In this document: positions 35,242-44,203 of the stretch, piece after piece
Position numbering within the stretch: the stretch's first letter is position 1
How the letters are laid out: each line of letters opens with the position of its first letter
The notes under the pieces: model-generated
Told to the model about the DNA's origin: nothing
The model's database searches: none
The model's input: the letters and a program-made list of their open reading frames with translations, nothing else
Assembly (NCBI GenBank): GCA_041861885.1
Contig: JBGVUE010000001.1
Coordinates: forward strand, 2,654,001 to 2,718,000
Direction: 5' to 3'
Source of the DNA: Haloimpatiens sp. FM7315
Lineage (GTDB): Bacteria; Bacillota; Clostridia; Clostridiales; Clostridiaceae
Length of the DNA: 64,000 nucleotides
Made by a program: the position numbers and the translations under genes

Positions 35242-35274
35242 TTTTTTTCACCTCCTTGTTTGAAAAAATTATTT

Positions 35275-35859
35275 CTATTCATTTTCAACTGGACCAATAT
35301 CCACATCTAACTCTTTTAAAAAATTTCTAACACTATAATATAACTTTCTATATATCTCAAAACCAGTATTCGCATTACTTGTAAAAATGGTATCATGCAA
35401 ATATAAATCTTGTATGCTTGATAATCTTCCTAAAAAAGCTTTTGGGGAATATAAACTTCTGTATTTTCCTGTTTTGATATGTTCCATTCCATTTGGATCC
35501 TCAATTATTAAATGTATCTTAATACTTTTTGTCTTTGCTCTTTGTAATTCTCTTATTAGCCTTATATCATCTCTTGTGTCAGTTTCTTCAGCTAAATTTC
35601 CTGCAAGTTCATCTATTGAGTTTTTCCTTTCAACAGCTACTGGAAAGTATAAATCTCTATATATGCCCATCTCTGGCCTTGCAGTTATTATTGCAGTATA
35701 ATCTCCTTCATCTATTTTCTGATTTTTATATTTAATTTTATTTTTATCAAAATAATCCAATACATGTTGATTCTTTTGTTCTCTAGTATCTATTATTATT
35801 TTTAGGTTTTCTTTAAGGAGCTTTTTAATTTCTGTATCTGAAAATTTATAGTGTAGCAT
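35275..35859 (-). CDS. ERCC4-type nuclease
   Basis: A 194-residue nuclease with the ERCC4/XPF core: IIDTREQ, IDEGDYTA and VAVERKNSIDELAGNL (the ERKxxxD catalytic motif). Such phage enzymes act on branched or replication DNA. It overlaps the small gene upstream by 14 bp. Confidence 0.85.
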   Translation of the reverse strand: MLHYKFSDTEIKKLLKENLKIIIDTREQKNQHVLDYFDKNKIKYKNQKIDEGDYTAIITARPEMGIYRDLYFPVAVERKNSIDELAGNLAEETDTRDDIRLIRELQRAKTKSIKIHLIIEDPNGMEHIKTGKYRSLYSPKAFLGRLSSIQDLYLHDTIFTSNANTGFEIYRKLYYSVRNFLKELDVDIGPVENE

Positions 35860-36016
35860 CTAAATTCCTCCTTTGGTTGTAATAGTGTAATATATATATC
35901 AACTTTATATAAAGTCTTTTTCTAGCCTCAACATCTTTTTTAACTATCTTTACAGCTCTTTCAACTGAATAGCCTTTAAAATATAGCTTTATTACTTTTT
36001 CAACATCTGTATTCAT
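35846..36016 (-). CDS. small basic protein (56 aa)
   Basis: MNTDVEKVIKLYFKGYSVER followed by a basic helix. AGGTGATT lies before the ATG. Coupled to the ERCC4 nuclease gene. Function unknown. Confidence 0.55.
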   Translation of the reverse strand: MNTDVEKVIKLYFKGYSVERAVKIVKKDVEARKRLYIKLIYILHYYNQRRNLDATL

Positions 36017-36131
36017 ATAATCACCTCATGTATTATAAAACTAATACTGCAATACAGTGTAAGTAGAAAGCTGTATCGATCTAACTCTCTACCTATACAA
36101 TTTTATTTCTTAATATTTCTGAAATGCGACG

Positions 36132-36176
36132 AAAAAATGCCATAAAATTCACTTACTTATGAATAATACGGCATTT
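36132..36176 (-). terminator. terminator of the two-TM moron
   Basis: AAATGCC and GGCATTT flank a long A+T loop and are followed by T6 on the minus strand. Ends the gene at 36213-36896. Confidence 0.6.
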
Positions 36177-36212
36177 CTATAACTAATAATTATTTAAAAC
36201 TACTTTTGCCTT

Positions 36213-36896
36213 CTATCTGTTATATCTATTTGGTTCTAACAGTTTTTCTTCAGCAATTTCTTTTAATGCATCTCCTATTTTACCTAATGCATCCTCTCCA
36301 ACAAATTTTAATGTACTTAGTAATGTAGATACCTTTAATTCATATTTTTGACCACGTTTATCTAAATATTCTACACGAAAATCAATAGTATACTCTACAT
36401 CAGTCTCCACAGAGCTTGACTCTTTATTTTCATGTTTCGCATCCGGTAAATCGAAAAACACATTATAAATTTGAGAAGGCCCCATATAATTAATTCCCTT
36501 TCTTATAATCTCTTGTTTTTTTATATCATAGAACTCTTCATTATTATTAGTAAATAACTTAACATTAGGAAATTCAATAAATTTTACATCATAAGCTGGA
36601 ACCCTAGAAATATTTTTCATTTGGATATTAATTAAATTATCTGACTTGGTAAATATAAGCGTAAGCTCTGGACTTTCCTCCCGTTTTCTTTGTTTATACA
36701 TTTCGAAAAACGCTAGTGAATTAAATACTGTATAAACTATAGTAACCACTACCACCATTAAGTTGGCATAATCTTGGTTTAATGATTTTAATAATACATG
36801 CAATTGATTGTTATAAATTAACATAGTTAACAAAGTTATAAAAACATTAATTACAACTATAACCAACAAAAATTTTAAAATAGAAGTTTTTTTCAC
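36213..36896 (-). CDS. two-TM moron protein
   Basis: A 227-residue protein with two N-terminal spans (about residues 7-29 and 44-66). They are followed by a cytosolic beta-rich domain (PELTLIFTKSDNLINIQMKN, VPAYDVKFIEFPNVKL, YTIDFRVEYLDKRGQKYEL) and an acidic helix. It resembles uncharacterised membrane proteins of chromosomes rather than replication proteins. It has its own extended -10 promoter and terminator in the middle of the replication operon. Expression in the lysogen is therefore likely; superinfection exclusion is a possible role, not shown. Confidence 0.7.
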   Translation of the reverse strand: MKKTSILKFLLVIVVINVFITLLTMLIYNNQLHVLLKSLNQDYANLMVVVVTIVYTVFNSLAFFEMYKQRKREESPELTLIFTKSDNLINIQMKNISRVPAYDVKFIEFPNVKLFTNNNEEFYDIKKQEIIRKGINYMGPSQIYNVFFDLPDAKHENKESSSVETDVEYTIDFRVEYLDKRGQKYELKVSTLLSTLKFVGEDALGKIGDALKEIAEEKLLEPNRYNR

Positions 36897-36954
36897 TCTA
36901 ATTCCCCCTTTTTTCAGTATATCATTACATTCTATGAGTTCGTCTTATAGGGAA

Positions 36955-36963
36955 ATTATAGCA
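36955..36963 (-). promoter_or_regulatory. extended -10 promoter of the two-TM moron
   Basis: TGCTATAAT on the minus strand, about 60 bp before the gene. No good -35 is visible, as is common with TGN extended -10 elements. Confidence 0.5.
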
Positions 36964-37086
36964 TATTTCTTGTATTTTTATTTGCTACAATTAATTTTAT
37001 TAGACACCGTATTATTCAGTTATCAAAGAACGCTTTTTCATATTTAAGTTTTTAAATTATTGCACATAATTATCAAAATGCATATT

Positions 37087-37165
37087 AAAAAAGCTTGCAG
37101 ATGTACAATATATCGGCGGAGGTTTTCACCTCTCTCTTATTTTATTTTTTATTCTGCAAGCAAAA
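37087..37165 (-). ncRNA. structured element after ssb: large terminator or small RNA
   Basis: On the minus strand GCTTGCAGA pairs with TCTGCAAGC around about 50 nt that contain a GAGGT-GAAA-ACCTC hairpin and a CCGCCGATAT segment, followed by T6. It is longer and more ordered than the other terminators here. It could be a stable 3' RNA. No known family recognised. Confidence 0.45.
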
Positions 37166-37175
37166 ATTAACTTAA

Positions 37176-37583
37176 TTAAAATGGTATGTCCCCGTCCTCT
37201 ATAGGGGTTACATCTTCATAACTAGCGGTAGGTTCTGTAGATTTATTTGTGCTGCTGCTTGCACCCTTATCCTGCATAAATTCAAAATCCTCAACTATTA
37301 CATCTGTGGACCATCTATTTTCTCCTTCTTTATCAACATACTTATTTATTTGAAGCCTTCCACTAAGCCCAAATCTATGTCCCTTTTGAACGTAATTAGC
37401 TATTGCTTCGGCACGTTTTCCAAAACATACACAATTTATAAAGTCTGCCTCTTGTTCTTTGCTTTTGTCGAATCGAGGTCTATTAACAGCTAACGTAAGC
37501 CTTGTAACTGCTAGTCCATTTCCCGGAGTAAAACTTAGCTCTGGATCTCTTGTTAGCCTTCCTACAAGTTGTATTTTATTCAT
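37176..37583 (-). CDS. ssb: single-stranded DNA-binding protein
   Basis: A 135-residue SSB with the OB fold (MNKIQLVGRLTRDPELSFTP, ADFINCVCFGKRAEAIANYV, GHRFGLSGRLQINKYVDKEG). A disordered linker leads to the conserved acidic tip DGDIPF that recruits partner proteins. One-base spacing to the HD gene suggests coupled translation. Confidence 0.95.
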   Translation of the reverse strand: MNKIQLVGRLTRDPELSFTPGNGLAVTRLTLAVNRPRFDKSKEQEADFINCVCFGKRAEAIANYVQKGHRFGLSGRLQINKYVDKEGENRWSTDVIVEDFEFMQDKGASSSTNKSTEPTASYEDVTPIEDGDIPF

Positions 37584-38213
37584 CTATCTCACTCCTCTTA
37601 ATTTAGTTTGATTTTTATTTTCTCCTGGTTCAAAATGTTCTTCTAATATATAACTAGATTCTAAATCTGCAGTATGAAGTGCTGTTGCTGCCTTACACAT
37701 ATTCCAAGCAGCACTAATATTATTTAGGTTTTCTTTAGGTTCATAGCCACCCATGTGCCACCTAATCATTAAGATTTCATCCTTAGTTAAACTCATAAAT
37801 TGAAGCAATCTTATAACTGACTTTTCACCATGTCCTATTGGCAAATCATCTTTAACTCCATATGCTGGTTGTTTTATCCATTTAGGCTTTTCTCCTGCTC
37901 CTGCAATATTTACATTTTTATCATAGACGGTGTAAAAATTCACTTTGCAAATATCATGCAGTAACGAAACTATTTTCACTGTGTCTTCACTTAGTCCAAA
38001 ATCATATCTTTCATTTTTTTCTTTAAATAATTCATAAACATTTAAACTATGTTCACCTAGTCCTCCCTCATAATTCCCATGGAATCTAGTAGATGCAGGA
38101 GCAATAAAGAAGTCGCTCTCTTCCAAGTATTTAATTACTTTATCTATTCCTTTTCTATCTATAGAACCTAAAAGGTTAAGTATTCTTTCTTTAACTTCTT
38201 GTATATCTTTCAT
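37584..38213 (-). CDS. HD-domain phosphohydrolase
   Basis: A 209-residue protein. HD motif in LLHDICKVNFYT with an earlier His in GEHSLNVYELF and a later IRWHMGGYE form the metal site of the HD superfamily. Phage members are thought to act on nucleotides or cyclic nucleotides; substrate unknown here. Between the metallo-beta-lactamase and ssb genes. Confidence 0.82.
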   Translation of the reverse strand: MKDIQEVKERILNLLGSIDRKGIDKVIKYLEESDFFIAPASTRFHGNYEGGLGEHSLNVYELFKEKNERYDFGLSEDTVKIVSLLHDICKVNFYTVYDKNVNIAGAGEKPKWIKQPAYGVKDDLPIGHGEKSVIRLLQFMSLTKDEILMIRWHMGGYEPKENLNNISAAWNMCKAATALHTADLESSYILEEHFEPGENKNQTKLRGVR

Positions 38214-38227
38214 TTTTTTCTACTCTC

Positions 38228-38941
38228 CTAACTTATTTCTAATCCTGGCACTGCAATATAAGTTGGAATACCAGTTAAAGCTTCTATTTCTTCTTTAAAT
38301 TCTTTTGGATTGCCATTGTTGGCTGACAAATGTATTAGTGTTATATCTTTTGTCTTAGCTAAATCCCATGTTTTTAAGGTTTCTTTTAATGTTTCTAAGC
38401 TCATATGTGACTTGAATGTCCTCATTTGATATGGTTCTAAGTCCTGCATATATTTTTCTGAATAATTGCATTCTATTAATATATGGTCCACGTCTTTGAA
38501 TTTATATTTAAGATAGTAGGTATCTGTTGCAAATAATATTTTACCTATTTGAGGATGTTGTATTAAATATCCTAAGTTCTGACAATCTGAACCATCTGAA
38601 TTAGTATGCTGGCAATTAAAAGCCATTATATTAAAATTTCCTAACTTAAATTTATCTTTATTTTCTATTATTTTGGTTTTGTGTAAGCTGTGGCAATTGT
38701 ACTTTTCAATTACTTCTACTGGACCATATATTTTAGGTAAACTTTCAAATGCTCTTTTGAAACTTTTACAATGGTCAGAATGTTTATGAGATATTAAGCA
38801 ACCTTTAACTCCCTTAATGCTATAATCAAGCCCTTTTAAAATATTTCTCCAATCAATTCCACATTCAAGTAAAATTTTTTCTTCCCCTACTTGTATAATG
38901 TAACAATTACCTCTAGAACCACTGTCTAATACTTTAATCAA
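38228..38941 (-). CDS. metallo-beta-lactamase fold hydrolase
   Basis: A 237-residue MBL protein with LISHKHSDHCKSF (the HxHxDH motif), a later IMAFNCQHT and LFATDTYYLKYKF. Phage homologues are annotated as nucleases or phosphodiesterases next to Bet-type recombinases. Overlaps the Bet gene by 4 bp. Confidence 0.85.
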   Translation of the reverse strand: MIKVLDSGSRGNCYIIQVGEEKILLECGIDWRNILKGLDYSIKGVKGCLISHKHSDHCKSFKRAFESLPKIYGPVEVIEKYNCHSLHKTKIIENKDKFKLGNFNIMAFNCQHTNSDGSDCQNLGYLIQHPQIGKILFATDTYYLKYKFKDVDHILIECNYSEKYMQDLEPYQMRTFKSHMSLETLKETLKTWDLAKTKDITLIHLSANNGNPKEFKEEIEALTGIPTYIAVPGLEIS

Positions 38942-39702
38942 TACGGGCTATCCTCACTTTCATCTTCTTTTATAATTTCAGCTTCAATAACTTCATCTTT
39001 TTCCTTTTCTTCATTGTTTTTATCTTCTACTGGAGTTGTTTCTTCTATATCAATAACCTCTTTGTTTGCTTCTTCTTTTATTTCTTCTTTAACTTCATGT
39101 TGCACATTAACTATTTTAGATTCATCAACTCCAAGTTCTTCATTTGAATACATTGCCCCTATTTCTGCTGGAAAAGCTTCTCTTAATGCTTGTACAAGTG
39201 CAACTTTTCTAATCATAGTGGCAGGCATACTTTTCCATGTGCTCTGTTGCTTGTTATATTCATCTAAGCCTACTTTGGCTACTATTGGGCAATTTTTTCC
39301 TTCTACTATTACCTCAGCCCAACCACCAAGAAGAATATCTGTTTTTAATTTAAAGCACCCTTCTAATTCAACTATTTCCTTTTCCCTCATAACAATAATG
39401 CCTGCTCTATGACCTTTATAATTTGGATTTTCTTCTGCTTTTCTCATAAACGCTTCTTTGCCAGTAACAATCTGTGCTTCATCCTTAAATTTAACTAAGT
39501 AAGCTTCATTTAAAAATGGATTTAACTTTCTATATTTGCATAGATTCATAAAAACAACTACTTCTCTATTGGTTATTTGCTTGTTACCTCTTGCCAAATA
39601 ATTTCTAACAATATTTCCTGTAAGCTTAACTTCTTCCTCACCTACGTTGTACACCATTTCTTTTTCTAATAAAGCTACTGCACTGTTTTTATTTTCTGCC
39701 AT
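38938..39702 (-). CDS. bet: Bet/RecT-type single-strand annealing protein
   Basis: A 254-residue protein of the Bet family: CKYRKLNPFLNEAYLVKFKD, IVTGKEAFMRKAEENPNYKG, MPATMIRKVALVQALREAFP. It anneals single strands during phage recombination. The C-terminal third is acidic and low complexity and should contact SSB. Its start directly follows the stop of the small gene upstream. Confidence 0.9.
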   Translation of the reverse strand: MAENKNSAVALLEKEMVYNVGEEEVKLTGNIVRNYLARGNKQITNREVVVFMNLCKYRKLNPFLNEAYLVKFKDEAQIVTGKEAFMRKAEENPNYKGHRAGIIVMREKEIVELEGCFKLKTDILLGGWAEVIVEGKNCPIVAKVGLDEYNKQQSTWKSMPATMIRKVALVQALREAFPAEIGAMYSNEELGVDESKIVNVQHEVKEEIKEEANKEVIDIEETTPVEDKNNEEKEKDEVIEAEIIKEDESEDSPY

Positions 39703-39983
39703 TTATTTTTCCTCCTTTAATATTCTTGTAAATTCGTCTATTTTGCTTTCTAATTCGTTAAGTTTTTTCATAATGACCTTTAGTTCATCATTGCTTAAAA
39801 GAATTGATTTTCCAAGGGATTTCAACGCAAAATTAAGTTTTCCAAAGTATCCTATATCTTCCCAATATCCTTTGCCTATGTTTTCTGTCTTTGTAAACCT
39901 ACCAGCTTGAACTACTTTCTTTTTTGTATTATAAATTGTTTATCATCAGTTACTATCTGATAATCATCAAAAATTAACTTCAT
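39703..39983 (-). CDS. small phage protein (frame broken at T6 run)
   Basis: 93 residues if the T run 39920-39925 is one base longer: MKLIFDDYQIVTDDKQFIIQ, then AGRFTKTENIGKGYWEDIGY and a C-terminal helix (KVIMKKLNELESKIDEFTRI). This is a common companion of Bet in clostridial phages (DUF5405-like by memory). Function unknown. Confidence 0.65.
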
Positions 39984-40028
39984 TATTCTTCACTCCCACA
40001 ACTTTTTTTAATCTCCATAACACATTTT

Positions 40029-41965
40029 TTATATTATCTCTACTTTCAATTTTTTATCTTTACTTACAATCAAATTAATTACTTGACTATCCACATCAAT
40101 TATTTTATTAGTAGATTCTCTATTATCTATAAAAATAGGAGCTTTTACACTATAATGGCTACATAAAGTATTTATAATATCTAATCCTGCATTAATTTTA
40201 GCGGCAGTATTTAAATTACTTTTAAAAGGCACACCATTGACGCAAGGTTCGCAGCACTCTTCCAAACCACCATTATTCTGATTCCTAAACATTTTAAATT
40301 TAACGTATTTGAACTTGCTATTAACCTTCTCTTCCAATAACTCTACCTTGGTTCTTATAAACTCTTCTGAAAGAATTTCCAACCCTTCAAACTCTGCAAT
40401 CTTTTCACTTAGCCTGTTTTCCTTTTCTTCAAGTTCTTTGATTCTATCTTTGGCCTTTTCATTTATTTGTTTATATGCTAACTGCTTGTCTAATTCTTTC
40501 AGCTGCTCTTGCAATTCATTCTTCTTTTGTTTTAGGTCAGATACGTCTTCTGTTTTATAATTATTAATTTGAGTTTCTAAATGTCTAATTTCATCTTTTA
40601 TATTTTTAATTTCTGCTGGCTCTTCTGTTGCTGTATTAAGATTATTTAATTTATCTTGGAATTTTTCTAAAGATTTTTGAGCTGCAGTTAGTATCTCTTT
40701 TTTATCATTATTTTTTTATTTAAGCTTTCTATCTCACCTTTTATTTTTTCTTTCTCTGATGCAGTAGCTTTGCCTTCTGCTATATTTCTCTCTAACTTCT
40801 TAGCCTTATTGGAATTGAAATTGCCTTCAAGTTTTTCAAATATTTCATCTACATTATCTAAAGGTCTATGACAGGTTGGACAAATTCCTTCATCTTTATC
40901 AAATTTAAATTTAAAATTTTTAATATTCTTGTATTCTTGTAATAGATTATTCCTTTTTGATTCCAATGTATTATCTACATACTGTTGTTTCCTCTTAATT
41001 TCTTCTTGTAGTTCGTTTATACACACATTCAAATGCTTTATATTTATTTCAGTACCTCTTATGCTATCTTCTAGGTCCATCTTGGGCTTATCTGCAGTTG
41101 ACCTAAATTTATATTCAGTTTCAGCTAAGTCTTGTTTCTTTTCCAGTAGTCTTGTTTTTAATTCAAATAAACCTTTATTGGCAGTAGATTTATTTTGTAG
41201 TTGTTCATCTATACTTTTAATACCTGCAGTTATTTCTCTTCTTTGTACTTCTAAGACTTCAAAATCAAACTCCTGGATTGAATTATTTACTTCATCTATT
41301 CTTGAAGGTAGTTGCTCTCTATCCTTTTTTAATTGATTTATTTTCGACCTATTAGCTTTCGTAAAGTCATCCAAAGACTTGTCCTCTAAATGCTTTCTTA
41401 ATGGCTCTAAATCCTCTTTAGAATCTAATACAACGTTATTATCCAAGTCCCCAACAATCTCTGTTATAATGGCTCTCCTGTCCTTCCAAGGTAAGCTTGC
41501 AAAGTATTGAGGATTAGTAATTAACTTAAATATTTTTTCATCTAACAATTCAGATATAAATTTCTTATATTCTGTTACTTTCTTTGGGACCTCGTTAACG
41601 TAATAATTTGATTCATATCCCTTAAATTCTGTTTTGGCCGTTCCTCTAACCTTGCTATATTTTTCGTTATACACTCTCTTAAGAGTTGTTTCTCTACCAT
41701 CAATCTCCAATAGAGCTTCTATAACGGTTTCTAAATTATGAATCGGATTATTTTCTTTATCTAATGGCTGTACATCAAATTTACTGGAATCCTTACTATC
41801 TTTATCAAATAATAAAAATGTAAATGCATCTTGAATAGTTGTTTTTCCTGTTCCGTTTTCTCCGAAAATATTTGTTACCTTCCCAAAATCTATGTTTAAA
41901 TCTTTTATGCCCTTAAAATTTTTTATACTTAATTTTTTTAAAAATATTTCATTATCCAAAATCAA
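40029..41965 (-). CDS. SbcC/Rad50-like recombination ATPase (frame broken at T6 run)
   Basis: About 645 residues with one base added to the T run 40698-40703. Walker A (NIFGENGTGKTTIQDAF), a long coiled coil with a zinc-hook-like ICPTCHRPL in the middle (about residue 340), a second coiled coil, and a C-terminal ATPase half (INAGLDIINTLCSHYSVKAP, IFIDNRES). This is a Rad50-like architecture. It would process ends together with the Bet recombinase. Confidence 0.85.
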
Positions 41966-42114
41966 TTCCTCCCCTTTAGCTCTCTATTATATTTTCTTAA
42001 CTTTTCTATTTCTGTATTATTTTTATTAATTTTCTTTTGCAACTGCTTATTAATAATTTTTAAAGTTAATATGTTCTTTTCATGGAGCCTAATGGATTCA
42101 CCATCGTTCTTCAC
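41962..42114 (-). CDS. small coiled-coil protein (50 aa, GTG start)
   Basis: A GTG start at 42114 is preferred because GGAGG lies 7 nt upstream inside the previous gene; a longer frame to 42171 would overlap that gene by 60 bp. The product is basic and coiled coil (ILTLKIINKQLQKKINKNNT). Overlaps the SbcC-like gene by 4 bp. Function unknown. Confidence 0.55.
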   Translation of the reverse strand: MKNDGESIRLHEKNILTLKIINKQLQKKINKNNTEIEKLRKYNRELKGRN

Positions 42115-42473
42115 TTTATGGCCTCCAGTTTTTCTAGTTTTTCTCTTAATTGATTGCAAGCATTTTGCCACATAAGATTATCAGCTCTAAGCTGTTTTAT
42201 CTGCTCATGCAAATTTCTTTCAACTTCACACATATTTTCACAACTTTCTTCAAGCTCTTTTATTCTTTTTCTCAAAGTTTCATTATCTTTTTTATTTAGA
42301 ATAATTGTTATATGTTTTTCTTCAGGGCTATCTGCGATAAAATTTAATAGATCATTCAATTCATTTATAAAAGTTTTAATATTGCTATTAGTAGCCCTAT
42401 CTGTTATTCTTTCTAAAGCATTATTATGAACATTTATTAAAGCCGTAATATAGCTCATTATTGCTTGTTTCAC
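42111..42473 (-). CDS. coiled-coil hypothetical protein (120 aa)
   Basis: Helical throughout. The N terminus MKQAIMSYITALINVHNNAL resembles phage dUTPase-adjacent proteins of unknown function, and residues 65-118 are coiled coil. Early-operon gene. No function assigned. Confidence 0.6.
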   Translation of the reverse strand: MKQAIMSYITALINVHNNALERITDRATNSNIKTFINELNDLLNFIADSPEEKHITIILNKKDNETLRKRIKELEESCENMCEVERNLHEQIKQLRADNLMWQNACNQLREKLEKLEAIK

Positions 42474-42524
42474 TTTACAAAACCTCCAATCTCCTTTAAA
42501 ATTTAGTTGAATGTTTATTTAAAT

Positions 42525-42809
42525 TTATTTTGGCTGCTTCGGCAGCTCTTTTTCTATCCTTTTAAGTGCTCCATAAATGGAATAGACACTTTTAAAATAT
42601 ATTTTTGCTATTTCTTTACACTTAAGTCCCCTCTGCCTAAATTTTTGTATATCTTCTAAGTCCTCTTTTTCCCATTTGAAAGACAGGTTCTTTGGATTTT
42701 CCCCTTCTGCATATTTGTCTAAATACTTAAATGCCTCTTCTTGCATACATTGTTTCTCTATGGCTATGTACAGGGCCATTAAATTTTCAAAATATATTTT
42801 TTTCCCCAT
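42525..42809 (-). CDS. HTH-containing hypothetical protein (94 aa)
   Basis: The C-terminal half (DIQKFRQRGLKCKEIAKIYF, SVYSIYGALKRIEKEL) looks like a helix-turn-helix of the kind that scans for small motifs. The N-terminal half is acidic and helical. Early operon; function unknown. Confidence 0.6.
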   Translation of the reverse strand: MGKKIYFENLMALYIAIEKQCMQEEAFKYLDKYAEGENPKNLSFKWEKEDLEDIQKFRQRGLKCKEIAKIYFKSVYSIYGALKRIEKELPKQPK

Positions 42810-42828
42810 TTTTTTACGTCCTTTAGTC

Positions 42829-42980
42829 TCACCTCCTTATTGTTATTAATTTCTTAGTTAACTTATGGAAAAAAGTGTAGCTATCAAACCCTTTTCTCTC
42901 CATAAGGAATTCTTTTGGGCTGAAACCTTGGGCTTTAAGAAATTTTTTTCTTCTCTCGTTAGCTTTTTTAAATGTTTCAT
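42829..42980 (-). CDS. small DUF6906-like protein (frame broken at T7 run)
   Basis: 50 residues if the T run 42943-42949 is one base longer: MKHLKKLTREEKKFLKAQGF, SPKEFLMERKGFDSYTFFHK and a basic end. Very common early gene of Firmicutes phages, unknown function. Its start overlaps the Spo0E-like stop (ATGA). Confidence 0.6.
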
Positions 42981-43096
42981 CTTTGTGCCTCCTTTACTAT
43001 TAACTTGTCTAGCTGCTTACTTATCTGCATGGTTCTCTTATCCCGCAACCCATATAGCTCTATACACTTATACAACTTCTCTCTTAATTGTTCCAT
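42977..43096 (-). CDS. Spo0E-like aspartyl-phosphatase peptide
   Basis: A 39-residue peptide: MEQLREKLYKCIELYGLRDK, then a second helix with SKQLDKLI, the signature of Spo0E-like phosphatases (S-x-x-L-D-x-L-I). Chromosomal Spo0E proteins dephosphorylate Spo0A~P and delay sporulation. Finding one in the early operon suggests that the phage delays sporulation during lytic growth. The C terminus deviates (KEAQR instead of the usual aromatic residue), so activity is uncertain. Confidence 0.6.
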   Translation of the reverse strand: MEQLREKLYKCIELYGLRDKRTMQISKQLDKLIVKEAQR

Positions 43097-43109
43097 GGCT
43101 TGGCCTCCT

Positions 43110-43327
43110 TTAATCTAAATTTTTATAAACCAAATCCGTAACTTTTTCTAAATCCGACATATCTTTCCCAATATATTCTTTTAAAAATCTTTCAATTTCG
43201 AATGCTGGTATTTTTTTCTTCCCAATTTAATAGCTCTTAGGTGCCCTGTATTTATCAAGTCATAAACCATATTTCTATTTACTTTTAGCAATTTAGCCGT
43301 TTCATCTACTGTGTATAAATATTCCAT
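43110..43327 (-). CDS. excisionase-like HTH_17 protein (frame broken at T7 run)
   Basis: 72 residues if the T run 43211-43217 is one base longer. MEYLYTVDETAKLLKVNRNM, VYDLINTGHLRAIKLGRKKI, PAFEIERFLKEYIGKD is a full MerR/excisionase-type winged helix. Second such protein in tandem with 43339. An early regulator, or a competing candidate for excisionase. Confidence 0.7.
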
Positions 43328-43338
43328 TTGTACCCCTC

Positions 43339-43491
43339 CTAATTAACGTCGAAATAATTTACTGGTATTCTTATAATCTTTGTATCGATTTTTTTATATG
43401 GTATAAGTCCTTTTTTTATCTTTCTATAAATGGTTCTTTTACTTACTCCTAATAGCTCAGCTGCTTTCTTTACAGTAATGTATTCTTGCAA
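43339..43491 (-). CDS. HTH_17 regulator, first gene of the early operon (TTG start)
   Basis: 50 residues: MQEYITVKKAAELLGVSKRT, IYRKIKKGLIPYKKID. TTG start supported by AAGGAGG 10 nt upstream. It directly follows the leftward early promoter, so it takes the position of a Cro-like or antirepressor gene. Confidence 0.65.
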   Translation of the reverse strand: MQEYITVKKAAELLGVSKRTIYRKIKKGLIPYKKIDTKIIRIPVNYFDVN

Positions 43492-43530
43492 ATTGTTTCC
43501 ACCTCCTTAACTGTGTTTCCAATTGTCTAC

Positions 43531-43559
43531 ATTGTACTATTCCTGTCTTCGAGTGTCAA
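43531..43559 (-). promoter_or_regulatory. leftward early promoter
   Basis: On the minus strand TTGACA (43554-43559) and TACAAT (43531-43536) with 17-bp spacing, near-consensus. Drives the early operon and diverges from the repressor promoter. Confidence 0.8.
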
Positions 43560-43572
43560 CGTTTTTGGATTC

Positions 43573-43603
43573 TGTTTACATACGTAAACAAATAAGATAT
43601 AAT
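43573..43603 (+). promoter_or_regulatory. repressor promoter with operator
   Basis: TTTACA (43575-43580) and TATAAT (43598-43603) are 17 bp apart. The -35 is inside the inverted repeat TGTTTAC-ATAC-GTAAACA (43573-43590), a likely repressor operator lying between the two divergent promoters. Confidence 0.75.
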
Positions 43604-43660
43604 GTAATACAATAGCAATACAGATTAATACAAAAAATATTTATTTTACGGGAGGATATT

Positions 43661-44203
43661 ATGAAACTTTCGAATATAGAAATATTAGCTGATATGTTAA
43701 TAAGTGCCAGAGAAGAAAAGGGGTACTCTCAGAGGCAACTTGCTCTAAAAACAGGTGTTTCAAATTCTGAAATTAGTAAACTTGAAAAAGGCCAAAGGCT
43801 AAACCCAAATTTAAAGATATTAAAAAAACTATCTGATGCTTTAGGGTTAAACTATGAAGAAATGTTAGAAGCTTTAGGATATATTAAATCTGAATATTCT
43901 TTCGAAGACAATACTGGTTGTCTGGATGAGTCTGAACAAGAATATATAATAAATACTTTGACAAATGCTTGGCAAAATGATATTGATACAAAAATTGATT
44001 TTAGCAATAAAGATTCCCTTCGTGAAATACTATTTGGAAATAACATTAAAAATTGTGATGATGATTTTAGCATAGAGAAAAATATGCCTATGATAGCAAA
44101 ACTTATTAAAGAAAATAAAGATATATTATATAAGAATAATAACACCAAAAAACTATATGAATTAATATCATGGTATGTATCTTTTGTTAGAGGTGAAAAT
44201 TAA
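43661..44203 (+). CDS. CI-like phage repressor
   Basis: A 180-residue protein with an N-terminal XRE HTH (ADMLISAREEKGYSQRQLAL, KTGVSNSEISKLEKGQRLNP) and a helical C terminus without the Ser-Lys autoprotease motif of LexA-type repressors. It must therefore be inactivated in some other way than RecA-driven self-cleavage. GGGAGGATAT precedes the ATG. Its stop overlaps the integrase start (TAATG). Confidence 0.85.
   Translation: MKLSNIEILADMLISAREEKGYSQRQLALKTGVSNSEISKLEKGQRLNPNLKILKKLSDALGLNYEEMLEALGYIKSEYSFEDNTGCLDESEQEYIINTLTNAWQNDIDTKIDFSNKDSLREILFGNNIKNCDDDFSIEKNMPMIAKLIKENKDILYKNNNTKKLYELISWYVSFVRGEN

Noticed and set aside
42865..43113. 82-residue plus-strand hydrophobic ORF
   Set aside because: Opposite strand encodes the Spo0E-like and DUF6906-like genes, each with ribosome sites and coupled starts.
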